Assembly: GCF_025993755.1 (NCBI RefSeq)
Contig: NZ_JAMQHN010000132.1
Coordinates: forward strand, 1 to 35,692
From: Thermomonas sp.
GTDB taxonomy: Bacteria > Pseudomonadota > Gammaproteobacteria > Xanthomonadales > Xanthomonadaceae
Reading direction: 5' to 3'
Length of the DNA: 35,692 bases
The notes under the pieces are model-generated. The model worked only from the letters and a program-made list of their open reading frames with translations, searched no databases and had not been told where the DNA came from. Below are positions 1 to 11,053 of this stretch, in pieces. Position 1 is the stretch's first letter; each line of letters begins with the position of its first letter. Both the position numbers and the translations under genes were made by a program.

Positions 1-9
1 AGCGTGCAA

Positions 10-1056
10 TCAGCGTGAATGCAGGACGATGCGGTCGTCGCCGGCTTCGGCGCGGACCGGGAAGCCGGCTTCGAGCAGACGCACGAAACCCTCCTCGTTG
101 TCCCAGCGGAAGTTGCCGCCGACCCGCAGCGCGGCCGCGGCACCGTCGGCCAGCACCAGCTTGCGGGCGTTGAATCGGTTGAATTCCGCGACCACCTCGG
201 ACAGCGGCGCGTCGTGGAACGCCAGCATCCCGCTGGGCCAATCGAGCAATTCCCGGGCCTGCGCGACCGCCAGGCTGCGCACCAGCACGCTACCGCCTTG
301 CACCAAGGCGAGACTGCCGGCGGGCAGCAGAACCGCCGGGCGCGCCGGTTGCCCGGAAGCCGGAGATTCCAGTCGCACCGTGCCCTCAGTGACGATGACC
401 CGCAGGTTCGAGGCGTCCTGGCGCACGCCGTAGCGCGTGCCCACCGCGATGGCGCGGTAGCCGGCGGCAGCGACCGTGAACGGCCGGGTGGGGTCCTTGG
501 CGACCTCGAAGATGGCTTCTCCGCGCACCAGGGTGATGTCGCGGGCGTGCGGCAGCAGGCGCACCTCGATCCGGCTGTCGCTGGACAGGGTGGCGCGGGA
601 GCCGTCCGCCAGCGCGAAGCTGCGCACCTGGCCGAGGGTCGAGGCGTAGACGCTGGCGGCGACCGGTGGAACAGGCCGCAGGCTCCAGCCGAGCAGCAGG
701 GCGCAGGCGGCCAGCGCCGCGGCGGCCGCGACGTGGAACCAACGGGTGCGCGGGATGTGCCGCGGTCGTGCGCGTGGCTGCAGGGCTTCAAGCATCTGGG
801 CGCGGCGGTCGCGATGGTGCGTCGGTACGGCGTGCGCCGATGCGTCCTGCGGCCGTCCCGCCGCCAGCACCCGCAGCCTGCCTGCCTCGGACCACGCCGT
901 CTGCAGGCGCAGGTAGGCGACCTTGTGCGCGCTGTCCTGCGTGAGCCAGTCCTTCAGAGCGGCCCGTTCCGCGCCCGTGCATGTGCCCGCATCGCAGCGC
1001 GCCAGCCACTCGGCGGCCGTCTGCTCGATCTCCCTGCTGGACGCGCGCACGGACAC
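10..1056 (-). CDS. FecR family anti-sigma / signal-transducing protein
   Basis: Inner-membrane FecR-type regulator (348 aa) that would hold or activate the sigma factor encoded just upstream in response to a TonB-dependent outer-membrane receptor. The N-terminal cytoplasmic part (residues 1-100) looks like the DUF4880 sigma-binding region, with a conserved W-L segment near residue 18. One hydrophobic helix lies at about 105-125. The periplasmic FecR domain follows (about 135-230, starting near the G-Q-V-R-S-F stretch). The last 80 residues resemble the short STN/DUF4974 domain. Translation starts at a GTG placed directly after the TGA of the sigma gene, so the two are co-translated. The stop is 9 bases from the window edge, so the partner receptor gene, usually next, would lie outside. 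Family assignment is firm; the inducing ligand is unknown. Confidence 0.9.
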   Translation of the reverse strand: MSVRASSREIEQTAAEWLARCDAGTCTGAERAALKDWLTQDSAHKVAYLRLQTAWSEAGRLRVLAAGRPQDASAHAVPTHHRDRRAQMLEALQPRARPRHIPRTRWFHVAAAAALAACALLLGWSLRPVPPVAASVYASTLGQVRSFALADGSRATLSSDSRIEVRLLPHARDITLVRGEAIFEVAKDPTRPFTVAAAGYRAIAVGTRYGVRQDASNLRVIVTEGTVRLESPASGQPARPAVLLPAGSLALVQGGSVLVRSLAVAQARELLDWPSGMLAFHDAPLSEVVAEFNRFNARKLVLADGAAAALRVGGNFRWDNEEGFVRLLEAGFPVRAEAGDDRIVLHSR

Positions 1057-1632
1057 TCAATCCTCCACGCCGGTCGCGGAGGACTTGCCCGGGCGTCGCC
1101 GTCCGGGCGCGGCCGTGGACGGCTCGCCGGCATACAGTGCGTCGGCGAGCAGTCGCATGCCCTTGGCGATTTGCTTCTCCACGGTCTTCTCGCTGATGCC
1201 CAGTCGCAAGGCCACGTCCTTTTGCGAAAGATCCTCCACCCGGCGCAGCCACACGACTTCGCGGCAGCGCGCTGGCAAACGATCCAGCGCGTCGGAAAGC
1301 CGATGCAGGGTCTGCCGACCGCCGCTCCAGCGTTCCGGAGTCACCTCATCCACCAAGACGCACGAAGGCTCGAAATCACCCATCGGTTCGATCGAAACCA
1401 CCTTGCCGCGCCGCAGCCGGTCGGTCATCAGGTGGCGGGCGCTGGCGAAAAGGAAGGACTTGGGCTGCGTGGGCAGCGCCCTGGAGGCGGCCTCGTAGAT
1501 GCGCGCATACAGTTCCTGGCGGAGGTCGTGGATTTCGTCGCGGTGCGGCCAGTGGCGATGCAGGTAGCGCAGCAAGGCCTCCTCGTGGATCAGGATTTCC
1601 CGGACGAACCACTGGTCGAGCGGATTGCGCAC
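1057..1632 (-). CDS. FecI-type ECF RNA polymerase sigma factor
   Basis: ECF sigma-70 factor (191 aa). Region 2 spans about residues 18-85, with the pattern L-R-Q-E-L-Y-A-R-I-Y and F-L-F-A-S-A-R-H-L typical of the FecI-like group. Region 4 (about 115-170) carries the helix-turn-helix V-A-L-R-L-G-I-S-E-K-T-V-E-K-Q. A basic tail follows. The start is GTG: the nearby ATG at 1641-1643 is out of frame. The gene is directly followed by fecR (TGA then GTG with no gap), the standard sigma/anti-sigma pair. It diverges from the cyanophycinase fusion gene with 113 bases between starts, so a shared control region is possible but not shown. Expected targets are a TonB-dependent receptor operon. Confidence 0.9.
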   Translation of the reverse strand: MRNPLDQWFVREILIHEEALLRYLHRHWPHRDEIHDLRQELYARIYEAASRALPTQPKSFLFASARHLMTDRLRRGKVVSIEPMGDFEPSCVLVDEVTPERWSGGRQTLHRLSDALDRLPARCREVVWLRRVEDLSQKDVALRLGISEKTVEKQIAKGMRLLADALYAGEPSTAAPGRRRPGKSSATGVED

Positions 1633-1745
1633 CCGCGTACCATAGCCGAATGCGGGCGCGGTGCAGCGGCCGCATCGGGATGGGGGAAGCCGCGCGCTGG
1701 TTCGTCTGCAGATTGTGGCTTTCGATGAATGGATGGAGCGCGAGA

Positions 1746-3683
1746 ATGAATCGGGTTTCCTGTCGGGCGATCCTGCTGGCCGCGCTGCTGGCCCTGGCGT
1801 TGCCGTTGTCCGCGCTTGCCGCCGACGTCGGCCATTTCGTGCTGGGCGATACCACCAGCCGCACTCCGGGGCAGGTGCAGCCGGGCCTGCTGCTGATGGG
1901 CGGCGGCGACCGCAACGACGATGCGTTGCGCTGGTTCATGAAGAAGGCGGGCAACGGCCATATCGTCGTCCTGCGCGCGTCGATGGGCGGGGAGATCGGC
2001 GAGGAATTCTTCAACAAGATCGGCGGGATCGAATCCGTCGAAACATTCGTGTTCAAGGATCGCGAAGCCTCCGGCGATCCGCGCATCCTCAAGGCCCTGC
2101 AGCGCGCCGATGGCATCTTCATCGCCGGCGGCGACCAGTCGCGCTATGTCCGCTACTGGCGCGGCACGCCGGTCGCGCGCGCGCTGGATGCCCACGTGCG
2201 CGCCGGCAAGCCGCTGGGCGGCACCAGCGCGGGCCTGGCGATCCTCGGCGAATACCTCTATGGGGCGATGGACGGCGGCAGTATCATCAGTCCAATCGCG
2301 CTGTCCGATCCGCTCGGCGATGGCAACACCATCGAGACCGGTTTCCTCAACATCGCCCTGCTCAATGGCGTCGTCACCGATACCCATTTCAGCGAGCGTG
2401 CCCGGCTCGGACGTTTGGTGGCCTTTCTTGCCAAGAGCGAGGACATGGCCGGCCGGGCGCTGGTCGGGCTGGGCGTGGACGAAGCCGCCTCGGTTGCGGT
2501 GGAAGGCGACGGCACCGGCCACGTCTATGCGACCGCGCCGGGCGCCGGGGCGACGGTGGTGCTCGGTGGGTTCGAAAGCCGGCAGGCCGAAGATCGGCCG
2601 ATGCACCTCGATCGCCTTGAAACGCTCGGCGTGGGCCACGGCTCCGTGCTGCACCTGCCCTCGGGCACCGTCGATCGTCCCAGTTTCGAGCGGCGCTACG
2701 CCGTCCGCAACGGCGTGTTGGTCGCGCTGGACGCACCGCTGCTGGTGATCCACGGCGGCGCCGGCGTCGAGCCGGGCGATCTGACGCCGCAACAGGAGGA
2801 AGAGGTCAAGGCCGCATTGTCGGCGGCGCTGCGCGCTGGCTACGCCAAGCTGCAGGGCGGTGGCGCGGCGCTGGATGCGGTGACCGCCGCGATCACGGTG
2901 CTGGAGGACGATCCGCACTTCAACGCCGGACGTGGCGCCGTGTTCACCCACGACGGCAGGAACGAGCTGGACACCTCGATCATGGACGGCACGACCGGCC
3001 GCGCCGGCGCGGCCGCCGGGCTGCATCAGGTGAAGAATCCCATCCTGCTGGCGCGCGCGATCATGGAGCACTCCAACCACGTGATGATGGTTGGCGACGG
3101 TGCCGAAATCTTTGCGCGCGAACAGGGCATCGCGCTGGTCGATCCGTCCTACTTCCGCACCGAGTCGCGCTGGAAGGCTCTGCAGCGCGCGCTGCAGGAA
3201 GAAAAATCGGCGCAGCTCGAACAGCGGCCACTGGTGCTGCCGGGACGCGCCTACTTCGGCACCGTCGGCGCGCTGGCGCTGGACGCCGGCGGCCATCTTG
3301 CCGGCGGCACCTCGACCGGCGGCATGACCAACAAGCGCTATGGCCGAGTTGGCGATTCGCCGATCATCGGCGCCGGCACCTGGGCGGATGCGCGCTGCGC
3401 CGTGTCCGGCACCGGCTGGGGCGAATTCTACATCCGCGCCGCGGCCGCGCACGAAATCTGCGCGCGCGTCCGGCTGGCCGGCGTGCCGCTGCCGAAGGCG
3501 GCCAACGACGTGATCAACGTGGACATCCCCCGCGCCGGCGGCGACGGCGGCGCGATCGCCCTCGGCGCGGACGGCGTGGTCGCCTTCCCGTTCAATACCG
3601 GCGGCATGTACCGCGGCTGGATCGGCAGCGACGGCGTGCCGCATGTGGCGATCTACAAGACCGATGCGCTGGAGATGCCGTAG
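1746..3683 (+). CDS. exported bifunctional cyanophycinase / isoaspartyl peptidase
   Basis: Fusion of two hydrolases in one 645-aa chain. A signal peptide occupies residues 1-26 (basic MNRVSCR, hydrophobic core, cleavage after L-S-A-L-A-A). Residues about 30-320 are a peptidase S51 cyanophycinase domain, with nucleophile Ser161 in G-G-T-S-A-G and the catalytic-type His214 in D-T-H-F. Residues about 335-645 are a type 2 (plant-type) isoaspartyl peptidase/L-asparaginase: H-G-G-A-G near its start, the autoprocessing nucleophile Thr506 in F-G-T-V-G-A, and the substrate loop G-G-T-S-T-G-G. Known chemistry is that cyanophycinase releases beta-Asp-Arg dipeptides and isoaspartyl peptidases split them into Asp and Arg, so this protein could do both steps outside the cytoplasm. 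ATG 1746 is chosen because GGAG precedes it by 7 bases and it opens the signal peptide; the frame is open further upstream. Substrate is inferred from family. Confidence 0.88.
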   Translation: MNRVSCRAILLAALLALALPLSALAADVGHFVLGDTTSRTPGQVQPGLLLMGGGDRNDDALRWFMKKAGNGHIVVLRASMGGEIGEEFFNKIGGIESVETFVFKDREASGDPRILKALQRADGIFIAGGDQSRYVRYWRGTPVARALDAHVRAGKPLGGTSAGLAILGEYLYGAMDGGSIISPIALSDPLGDGNTIETGFLNIALLNGVVTDTHFSERARLGRLVAFLAKSEDMAGRALVGLGVDEAASVAVEGDGTGHVYATAPGAGATVVLGGFESRQAEDRPMHLDRLETLGVGHGSVLHLPSGTVDRPSFERRYAVRNGVLVALDAPLLVIHGGAGVEPGDLTPQQEEEVKAALSAALRAGYAKLQGGGAALDAVTAAITVLEDDPHFNAGRGAVFTHDGRNELDTSIMDGTTGRAGAAAGLHQVKNPILLARAIMEHSNHVMMVGDGAEIFAREQGIALVDPSYFRTESRWKALQRALQEEKSAQLEQRPLVLPGRAYFGTVGALALDAGGHLAGGTSTGGMTNKRYGRVGDSPIIGAGTWADARCAVSGTGWGEFYIRAAAAHEICARVRLAGVPLPKAANDVINVDIPRAGGDGGAIALGADGVVAFPFNTGGMYRGWIGSDGVPHVAIYKTDALEMP

Positions 3684-3728
3684 CGCCAGCCAAGTTCCGG
3701 ACGCGTGCGTGGACCGGCCCGAGCCGCC

Positions 3729-4697
3729 TCAGCGTTCGGAATGTCCGGTCTCGTCGTACTGGCGCGGCGCCAGCGCCTGTGGGTTGATCAGCTCGACGAA
3801 CGCCCGCGCCTGTTTGCTCAGGTACTTGCCCTTGCGCATGACGATGCCGTAGCTGCGCGCCGGGAACCAGTTCGCCAGCGAACGCGCGGCCAGGCGCTGG
3901 CGGTCGGCGTCGGTCAGGCAGATGGCGGTGACGATGCTGATCCCAAGGCCCATCGCCACGTACTGCTTGATCACTTCCCAGCCGCCGACTTCCAGCGCCA
4001 CCGTGTAAGGCACGCGGTTTTGCTGGAACACCAGGTCCACCAGCCGGTAGGTGGTCAGGCGCTTGGGTGGCAGGATCAGGCCGTAGGGCGACAGGTCGTC
4101 CAGGGTCAGGTCGCGCTGGCGCGCCAGCGGGTGGTCGGGCGGGGTGATCAGCATCGGATCGAAACGGTAGACCGGGGTGTAGCCCAGGTCGGCGGGGACA
4201 TCCAGCATCGAGCCCACCGCCAGGTCCACGGCGTCGCTGCGCAACAGGTCCAGGCCGCTGGCTCCGGTGACGTTGTGCAGGGTCAGCCGGACTTCCGGAT
4301 GCGCCTTGCGGAAGGCTTCCACGAACTGCGGCAGCAAGTAGAGGATCGTGGAACTGCCGGCGGCGACGTGCAGCTCGCCGGCGTCCAGGCCGCGCACGCG
4401 CTCGCGGAAGTTGGCGGCGAGGTTGTCCAGCCCTTCGACCAGCGGACGCGCCATGTCGTAGAGCAGCTCACCCTCGCGGGAAAGGGTCATGCGCCGCCCG
4501 CTGCGCTCGAACAGCCGCGCGCCAAGCTCGCGTTCCAGCGCCTGCAGCTGCAACGACACCGCGGGCTGGCTGAGGAACAGCGCTTCCGCGGCGCGTGAGA
4601 TCGACCCGAGCCGGGCGGTCTGGCAAAACGCTCGCAACGGCTTCAGGCGTGAGCCTTTGTAGGCGAATCGCAACGGAGAAATGGGGGTGTCCGCCAT
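3729..4697 (-). CDS. LysR family transcriptional regulator (CysB-like group)
   Basis: LysR-type regulator (322 aa). The winged helix-turn-helix covers about residues 18-77 (I-S-R-A-A-E-A-L-F-L-S-Q-P-A-V-S-L-Q). The effector-binding domain, about 105-300, has the usual two-lobed pattern, including the G-L-G-I-S-I-V-T stretch. It diverges from aceB-aceA with a 110-base intergenic region holding a perfect inverted repeat, so it most likely controls the glyoxylate shunt and its own expression; this is inference from position. Effector is unknown. The N-terminal extension of about 15 residues before the HTH is slightly longer than usual. The last about 15 residues are polar and probably disordered. 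The gene converges with the cyanophycinase gene, 45 bases apart. Confidence 0.9.
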   Translation of the reverse strand: MADTPISPLRFAYKGSRLKPLRAFCQTARLGSISRAAEALFLSQPAVSLQLQALERELGARLFERSGRRMTLSREGELLYDMARPLVEGLDNLAANFRERVRGLDAGELHVAAGSSTILYLLPQFVEAFRKAHPEVRLTLHNVTGASGLDLLRSDAVDLAVGSMLDVPADLGYTPVYRFDPMLITPPDHPLARQRDLTLDDLSPYGLILPPKRLTTYRLVDLVFQQNRVPYTVALEVGGWEVIKQYVAMGLGISIVTAICLTDADRQRLAARSLANWFPARSYGIVMRKGKYLSKQARAFVELINPQALAPRQYDETGHSER

Positions 4698-4727
4698 TGA
4701 TTTTCCTTAAGTATTTACAAAATTAAT

Positions 4728-4756
4728 GTTATGCATTGACAAATCTATATTGTCAA
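4728..4756 (-). promoter_or_regulatory. candidate sigma-70 promoter of the LysR gene
   Basis: Read on the minus strand, a perfect TTGACA (4751-4756) is followed after exactly 17 bases by CATAAC (4728-4733), a 4/6 match to the -10 box. Transcription would start near 4721, giving a leader of about 24 bases before the LysR ATG. The -35 box is one arm of the palindrome at 4736-4756, so a protein bound there would block this promoter. Confidence 0.6.
4736..4756. promoter_or_regulatory. perfect palindrome, candidate LysR operator
   Basis: Arms TTGACAA (4736-4742) and TTGTCAA (4750-4756) are exact inverted repeats separated by the 7 bases ATCTATA, inside the AT-rich gap between the divergent LysR gene and aceB. 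LysR proteins usually bind dyads of this kind (T-N11-A type). On the plus strand no convincing -10 box follows the left-arm TTGACA at normal spacing, so aceB transcription may need activation. Binding is inferred. Confidence 0.6.
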
Positions 4757-4807
4757 ATACCACACGGCTGCGGATGGTGGAAGCCCAACCGTTGCATGGA
4801 GATATCG

Positions 4808-6427
4808 ATGTCGGCCGTGTTGCAAGATCGCCTCGAAACGGGCGTGGAGATCACCAAAGCGCTGCCGGGGCAGGAGACGATCCTGAACGCGCAGGCGCTG
4901 GAGCTGCTGGCCGGGTTGCACCGGCGCTTCGAAGCCGAACGGCAGGCGCTGCTGGCGGCACGTGCAGTCCGCCAGGCGGCATTCGACGCTGGCGCGCTGC
5001 CGGACTTCCGCTCCGACACCGCCGCGATCCGCGCCGGCGACTGGACGGTGGCCCCGACACCGGCCGCGCTGCGTGACCGGCGCGTCGAAATCACCGGGCC
5101 GGTCGATCCGAAAATGGTGATCAACGCGCTCAACTCCGGCGCGAACTGCTTCATGGCCGATTTCGAGGACAGCACCAGCCCGACCTGGGCCAACCTGATC
5201 GGCGGCCAGCAGGCTCTGCGCGCGGCGGTGCGCGGGACGCTGGAGTTCACCGCGGACAACGGCAAGCATTACGCGCTCAAGCCGGAGTCGGAGCGGGCGG
5301 TGCTGATCGTGCGCCCGCGGGGCTGGCATCTGGACGAGAAGCATGTCCACGTGGACGGCCGGCGGATGTCCGGCGCGCTGTTCGACGCCGCGCTGTTCCT
5401 GCTGCACAACGCGTCGCTGCTGGCAGGCAAGGACCGCGGCCCCTACCTCTACCTGCCCAAGCTGCAGTCGATGGAGGAAGCGGCGCTGTGGGAGCAGGCG
5501 CTGTCGTTCATCGAGGCCGAACTCGGCCTGCCGCAGGGCCAGGTCAAGGTGACGGTGCTGATCGAGACGCTGCCGGCCGCGTTCGAAATGGACGAGATCC
5601 TGCATGCGCTCAAGGGCCGCATCGTCGGCCTGAACTGCGGGCGCTGGGACTACCTCTTCTCCTGCATCAAGACGTTCCGCCGCCGCCGCGATCACGTGTT
5701 TCCGGAGCGCGGCCAGGTCGGCATGAGGCGCCCGTTCCTGCGCGCCTATTCGGAGTTGCTGATCAAGACCTGTCATCGCCGCGGCGCCCACGCGATGGGC
5801 GGGATGGCGGCGCAGATTCCGGTCAACGGCGATCCTGCCGCGAACGAAGCCGCGCTCGACAAGGTGCGCGCCGACAAGCTGCGCGAAGTGACGGCCGGCC
5901 ACGACGGCACCTGGGTGGCGCATCCGGCGCTGATCCCACTGGCGCGCGACATTTTCGATGCGCGCATGCGCAGCCCGAACCAGAAGCATGTCCTGCGCGA
6001 GGACGTCGAGGTGACGCGCGAGGATCTGATCGAGCCGGTGGCCGGGACGATCACGCGCGCCGGCTTCGAGAACAACGTCGAGGTCTGCGTGCGCTACCTG
6101 GCCGCGTGGCTGGACGGCAACGGCTGCGTGCCGATCCACAACCTGATGGAAGACGCGGCCACCGCCGAGATCGCCCGCGCCCAGCTCTGGCAGTGGCTGC
6201 ATTTTGCCGACGAAGGCGGCACGCCGCTGTGTCTCGACGACGGCACCCCGGTCGATTTCGTCCTGCTCGACCGCGTCCTGATCGGACTGCCCAGTCGCTT
6301 GGCAAGGATTCCCGGAATGCCTGGCGCCGGACACGTCGGCGAGGCGATCGGTTTGCTCGACCGCCTGACCCACGCCGGCGAACTGGCCGATTTCCTGACC
6401 CTGCCCGCCTATGAGCGGATCGACTGA
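4808..6427 (+). CDS. aceB: malate synthase A
   Basis: Condenses glyoxylate with acetyl-CoA to malate, the second step of the glyoxylate shunt, in the cytoplasm. The 539-aa length fits the malate synthase A form. Family signatures are the [11 protein letters not shown] segment, the [15 protein letters not shown] signature and [12 protein letters not shown] 4808 is chosen over the in-frame ATG at 4796 because GGAG (4798-4801) sits six bases before it. It is followed by aceA after 40 bases on the same strand, so the two shunt enzymes form an operon. The divergent LysR gene and the palindrome upstream point to local regulation. Confidence 0.96.
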   Translation: MSAVLQDRLETGVEITKALPGQETILNAQALELLAGLHRRFEAERQALLAARAVRQAAFDAGALPDFRSDTAAIRAGDWTVAPTPAALRDRRVEITGPVDPKMVINALNSGANCFMADFEDSTSPTWANLIGGQQALRAAVRGTLEFTADNGKHYALKPESERAVLIVRPRGWHLDEKHVHVDGRRMSGALFDAALFLLHNASLLAGKDRGPYLYLPKLQSMEEAALWEQALSFIEAELGLPQGQVKVTVLIETLPAAFEMDEILHALKGRIVGLNCGRWDYLFSCIKTFRRRRDHVFPERGQVGMRRPFLRAYSELLIKTCHRRGAHAMGGMAAQIPVNGDPAANEAALDKVRADKLREVTAGHDGTWVAHPALIPLARDIFDARMRSPNQKHVLREDVEVTREDLIEPVAGTITRAGFENNVEVCVRYLAAWLDGNGCVPIHNLMEDAATAEIARAQLWQWLHFADEGGTPLCLDDGTPVDFVLLDRVLIGLPSRLARIPGMPGAGHVGEAIGLLDRLTHAGELADFLTLPAYERID

Positions 6428-6467
6428 TTTTCCGTTGCCACCACCCCACTTTCCGACGAGGCCAACC

Positions 6468-7766
<1,299 letters not shown>

Positions 7767-7785
7767 TCCTGGCGTTGTGACCATG

Positions 7786-7814
7786 CGACGGGTCGGCCAA
7801 GTGCCGACCCGTCG
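7786..7814. terminator. stem-loop between aceA and comM
   Basis: CGACGGGTCGGC (7786-7797) and GCCGACCCGTCG (7803-7814) are perfect 12-base inverted repeats around the 5-base loop CAAGT. It lies 20 bases after the aceA stop and between convergent genes, so it probably ends transcription of aceBA. Neither side has a clear T-run (TGTTCG follows on the plus strand), so it may instead protect the 3' end of the mRNA. Confidence 0.7.
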
Positions 7815-7897
7815 TGTTCGATGAAGGCTCGCGACTGGGCGAAAGGAACGAGGTCGAGGCCAGCGACGGCATGATGCGACGGCGGAGGTGGTGCGCC

Positions 7898-10226
<2,329 letters not shown>

Positions 10227-10278
10227 CGATGGCCTGAACAACTCCATCCTGGAATCGCTGCTCCGCCTGTCGCCGGAT

Positions 10279-11007
10279 TCACTCGGGTCGAGCTGTCGTC
10301 AACGGTTCGCGCCAGGCGCCGAGCAGGGCGTGCAGCAAGACCACGATGGCCCAGCTAAGCCAGATCGTCCACAGGACGTGCGACAGGAAATGCGCGCCGC
10401 GCATTTGCTGGACCAGGCCCAGGAACAGGCACAGCGCCAGCGCGCCACCGGCTGCGTGGCGACTGAATCGGGGATTTTCCGGATAACGCAGCAGGGCGAA
10501 TGCCAGCAGCCATCCCGAGGTGGAGACGAAGCCCGCCGGGAAGCAATGTCCGGGGATTTCCGCGTGCGACGAGAAGGACGACAGCAGGTCGAAATACGGC
10601 GCATAACCGTCATAGCGATCGATATCCCATGGACAGTGCATGGGACTGTTGTGTTTCCACAGACTGACGGCCAGCGGCACGGCGACGATCGAGCTGGCGA
10701 CGAAGCGCCAGCGCCGGCGATCCGCCATGCGGCGGTGTTTCCAGGCGATCCGCAGGAACCCGAGGGCCACCAGGATCAGCACGCCCTTGAGCCAGCTGTG
10801 CACCAGCGTCTTCGCCCACCAGGCATTGCGATAGGGCCACAGATGGTTGCCGAAATCGAAGAATGGATCGGCCAGCTGCAGGTCGAGGCGGTTGTTTCTG
10901 AAAAGCAAGGCGATAGCCAGACCACTGACGGCGAGCAGCAGGCATTGGCGCAGGTAGAACCGGATCCAGAAGGTCGGCACGCTGCGGGTTTCCGGTGGAA
11001 AGGGCAT
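10279..11007 (-). CDS. PAP2 family membrane phosphatase
   Basis: Integral-membrane phosphatase of the PAP2 superfamily (242 aa), which removes phosphate from lipid substrates such as undecaprenyl pyrophosphate or lipid A on the periplasmic face; the exact substrate cannot be told. Hydrophobic helices lie at about 20-36, 73-87, 103-117, 164-174, 188-200 and 212-228. Motif 1 is K118-H-N-S-P-M-H-C-P-W-D, motif 2 is P-G-H154 followed by C-F-P-A-G, and motif 3 is R203-G-A-H-F-L-S-H210. The acidic residue that normally follows the motif 3 histidine by four positions is a threonine here, a variation I believe recurs in this clade. The gene converges with glnB (52 bases between stops, no clear hairpin) and lies upstream of nothing obviously related. 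Confidence 0.87.
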   Translation of the reverse strand: MPFPPETRSVPTFWIRFYLRQCLLLAVSGLAIALLFRNNRLDLQLADPFFDFGNHLWPYRNAWWAKTLVHSWLKGVLILVALGFLRIAWKHRRMADRRRWRFVASSIVAVPLAVSLWKHNSPMHCPWDIDRYDGYAPYFDLLSSFSSHAEIPGHCFPAGFVSTSGWLLAFALLRYPENPRFSRHAAGGALALCLFLGLVQQMRGAHFLSHVLWTIWLSWAIVVLLHALLGAWREPLTTARPE

Positions 11008-11053
11008 GCGATTCTACGCGCTGACCGGTGCCGCTCGATAGAGGGCGTGACGG

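Noticed and set aside
19-1728. 569-aa open frame on the plus strand
   Set aside because: It is the antisense of fecR and fecI, with low-complexity, non-protein-like composition.
1590-3644. 684-aa open frame on the minus strand
   Set aside because: It is the shadow of the cyanophycinase fusion; high-GC genes commonly leave open antisense frames. No motif is recognisable.
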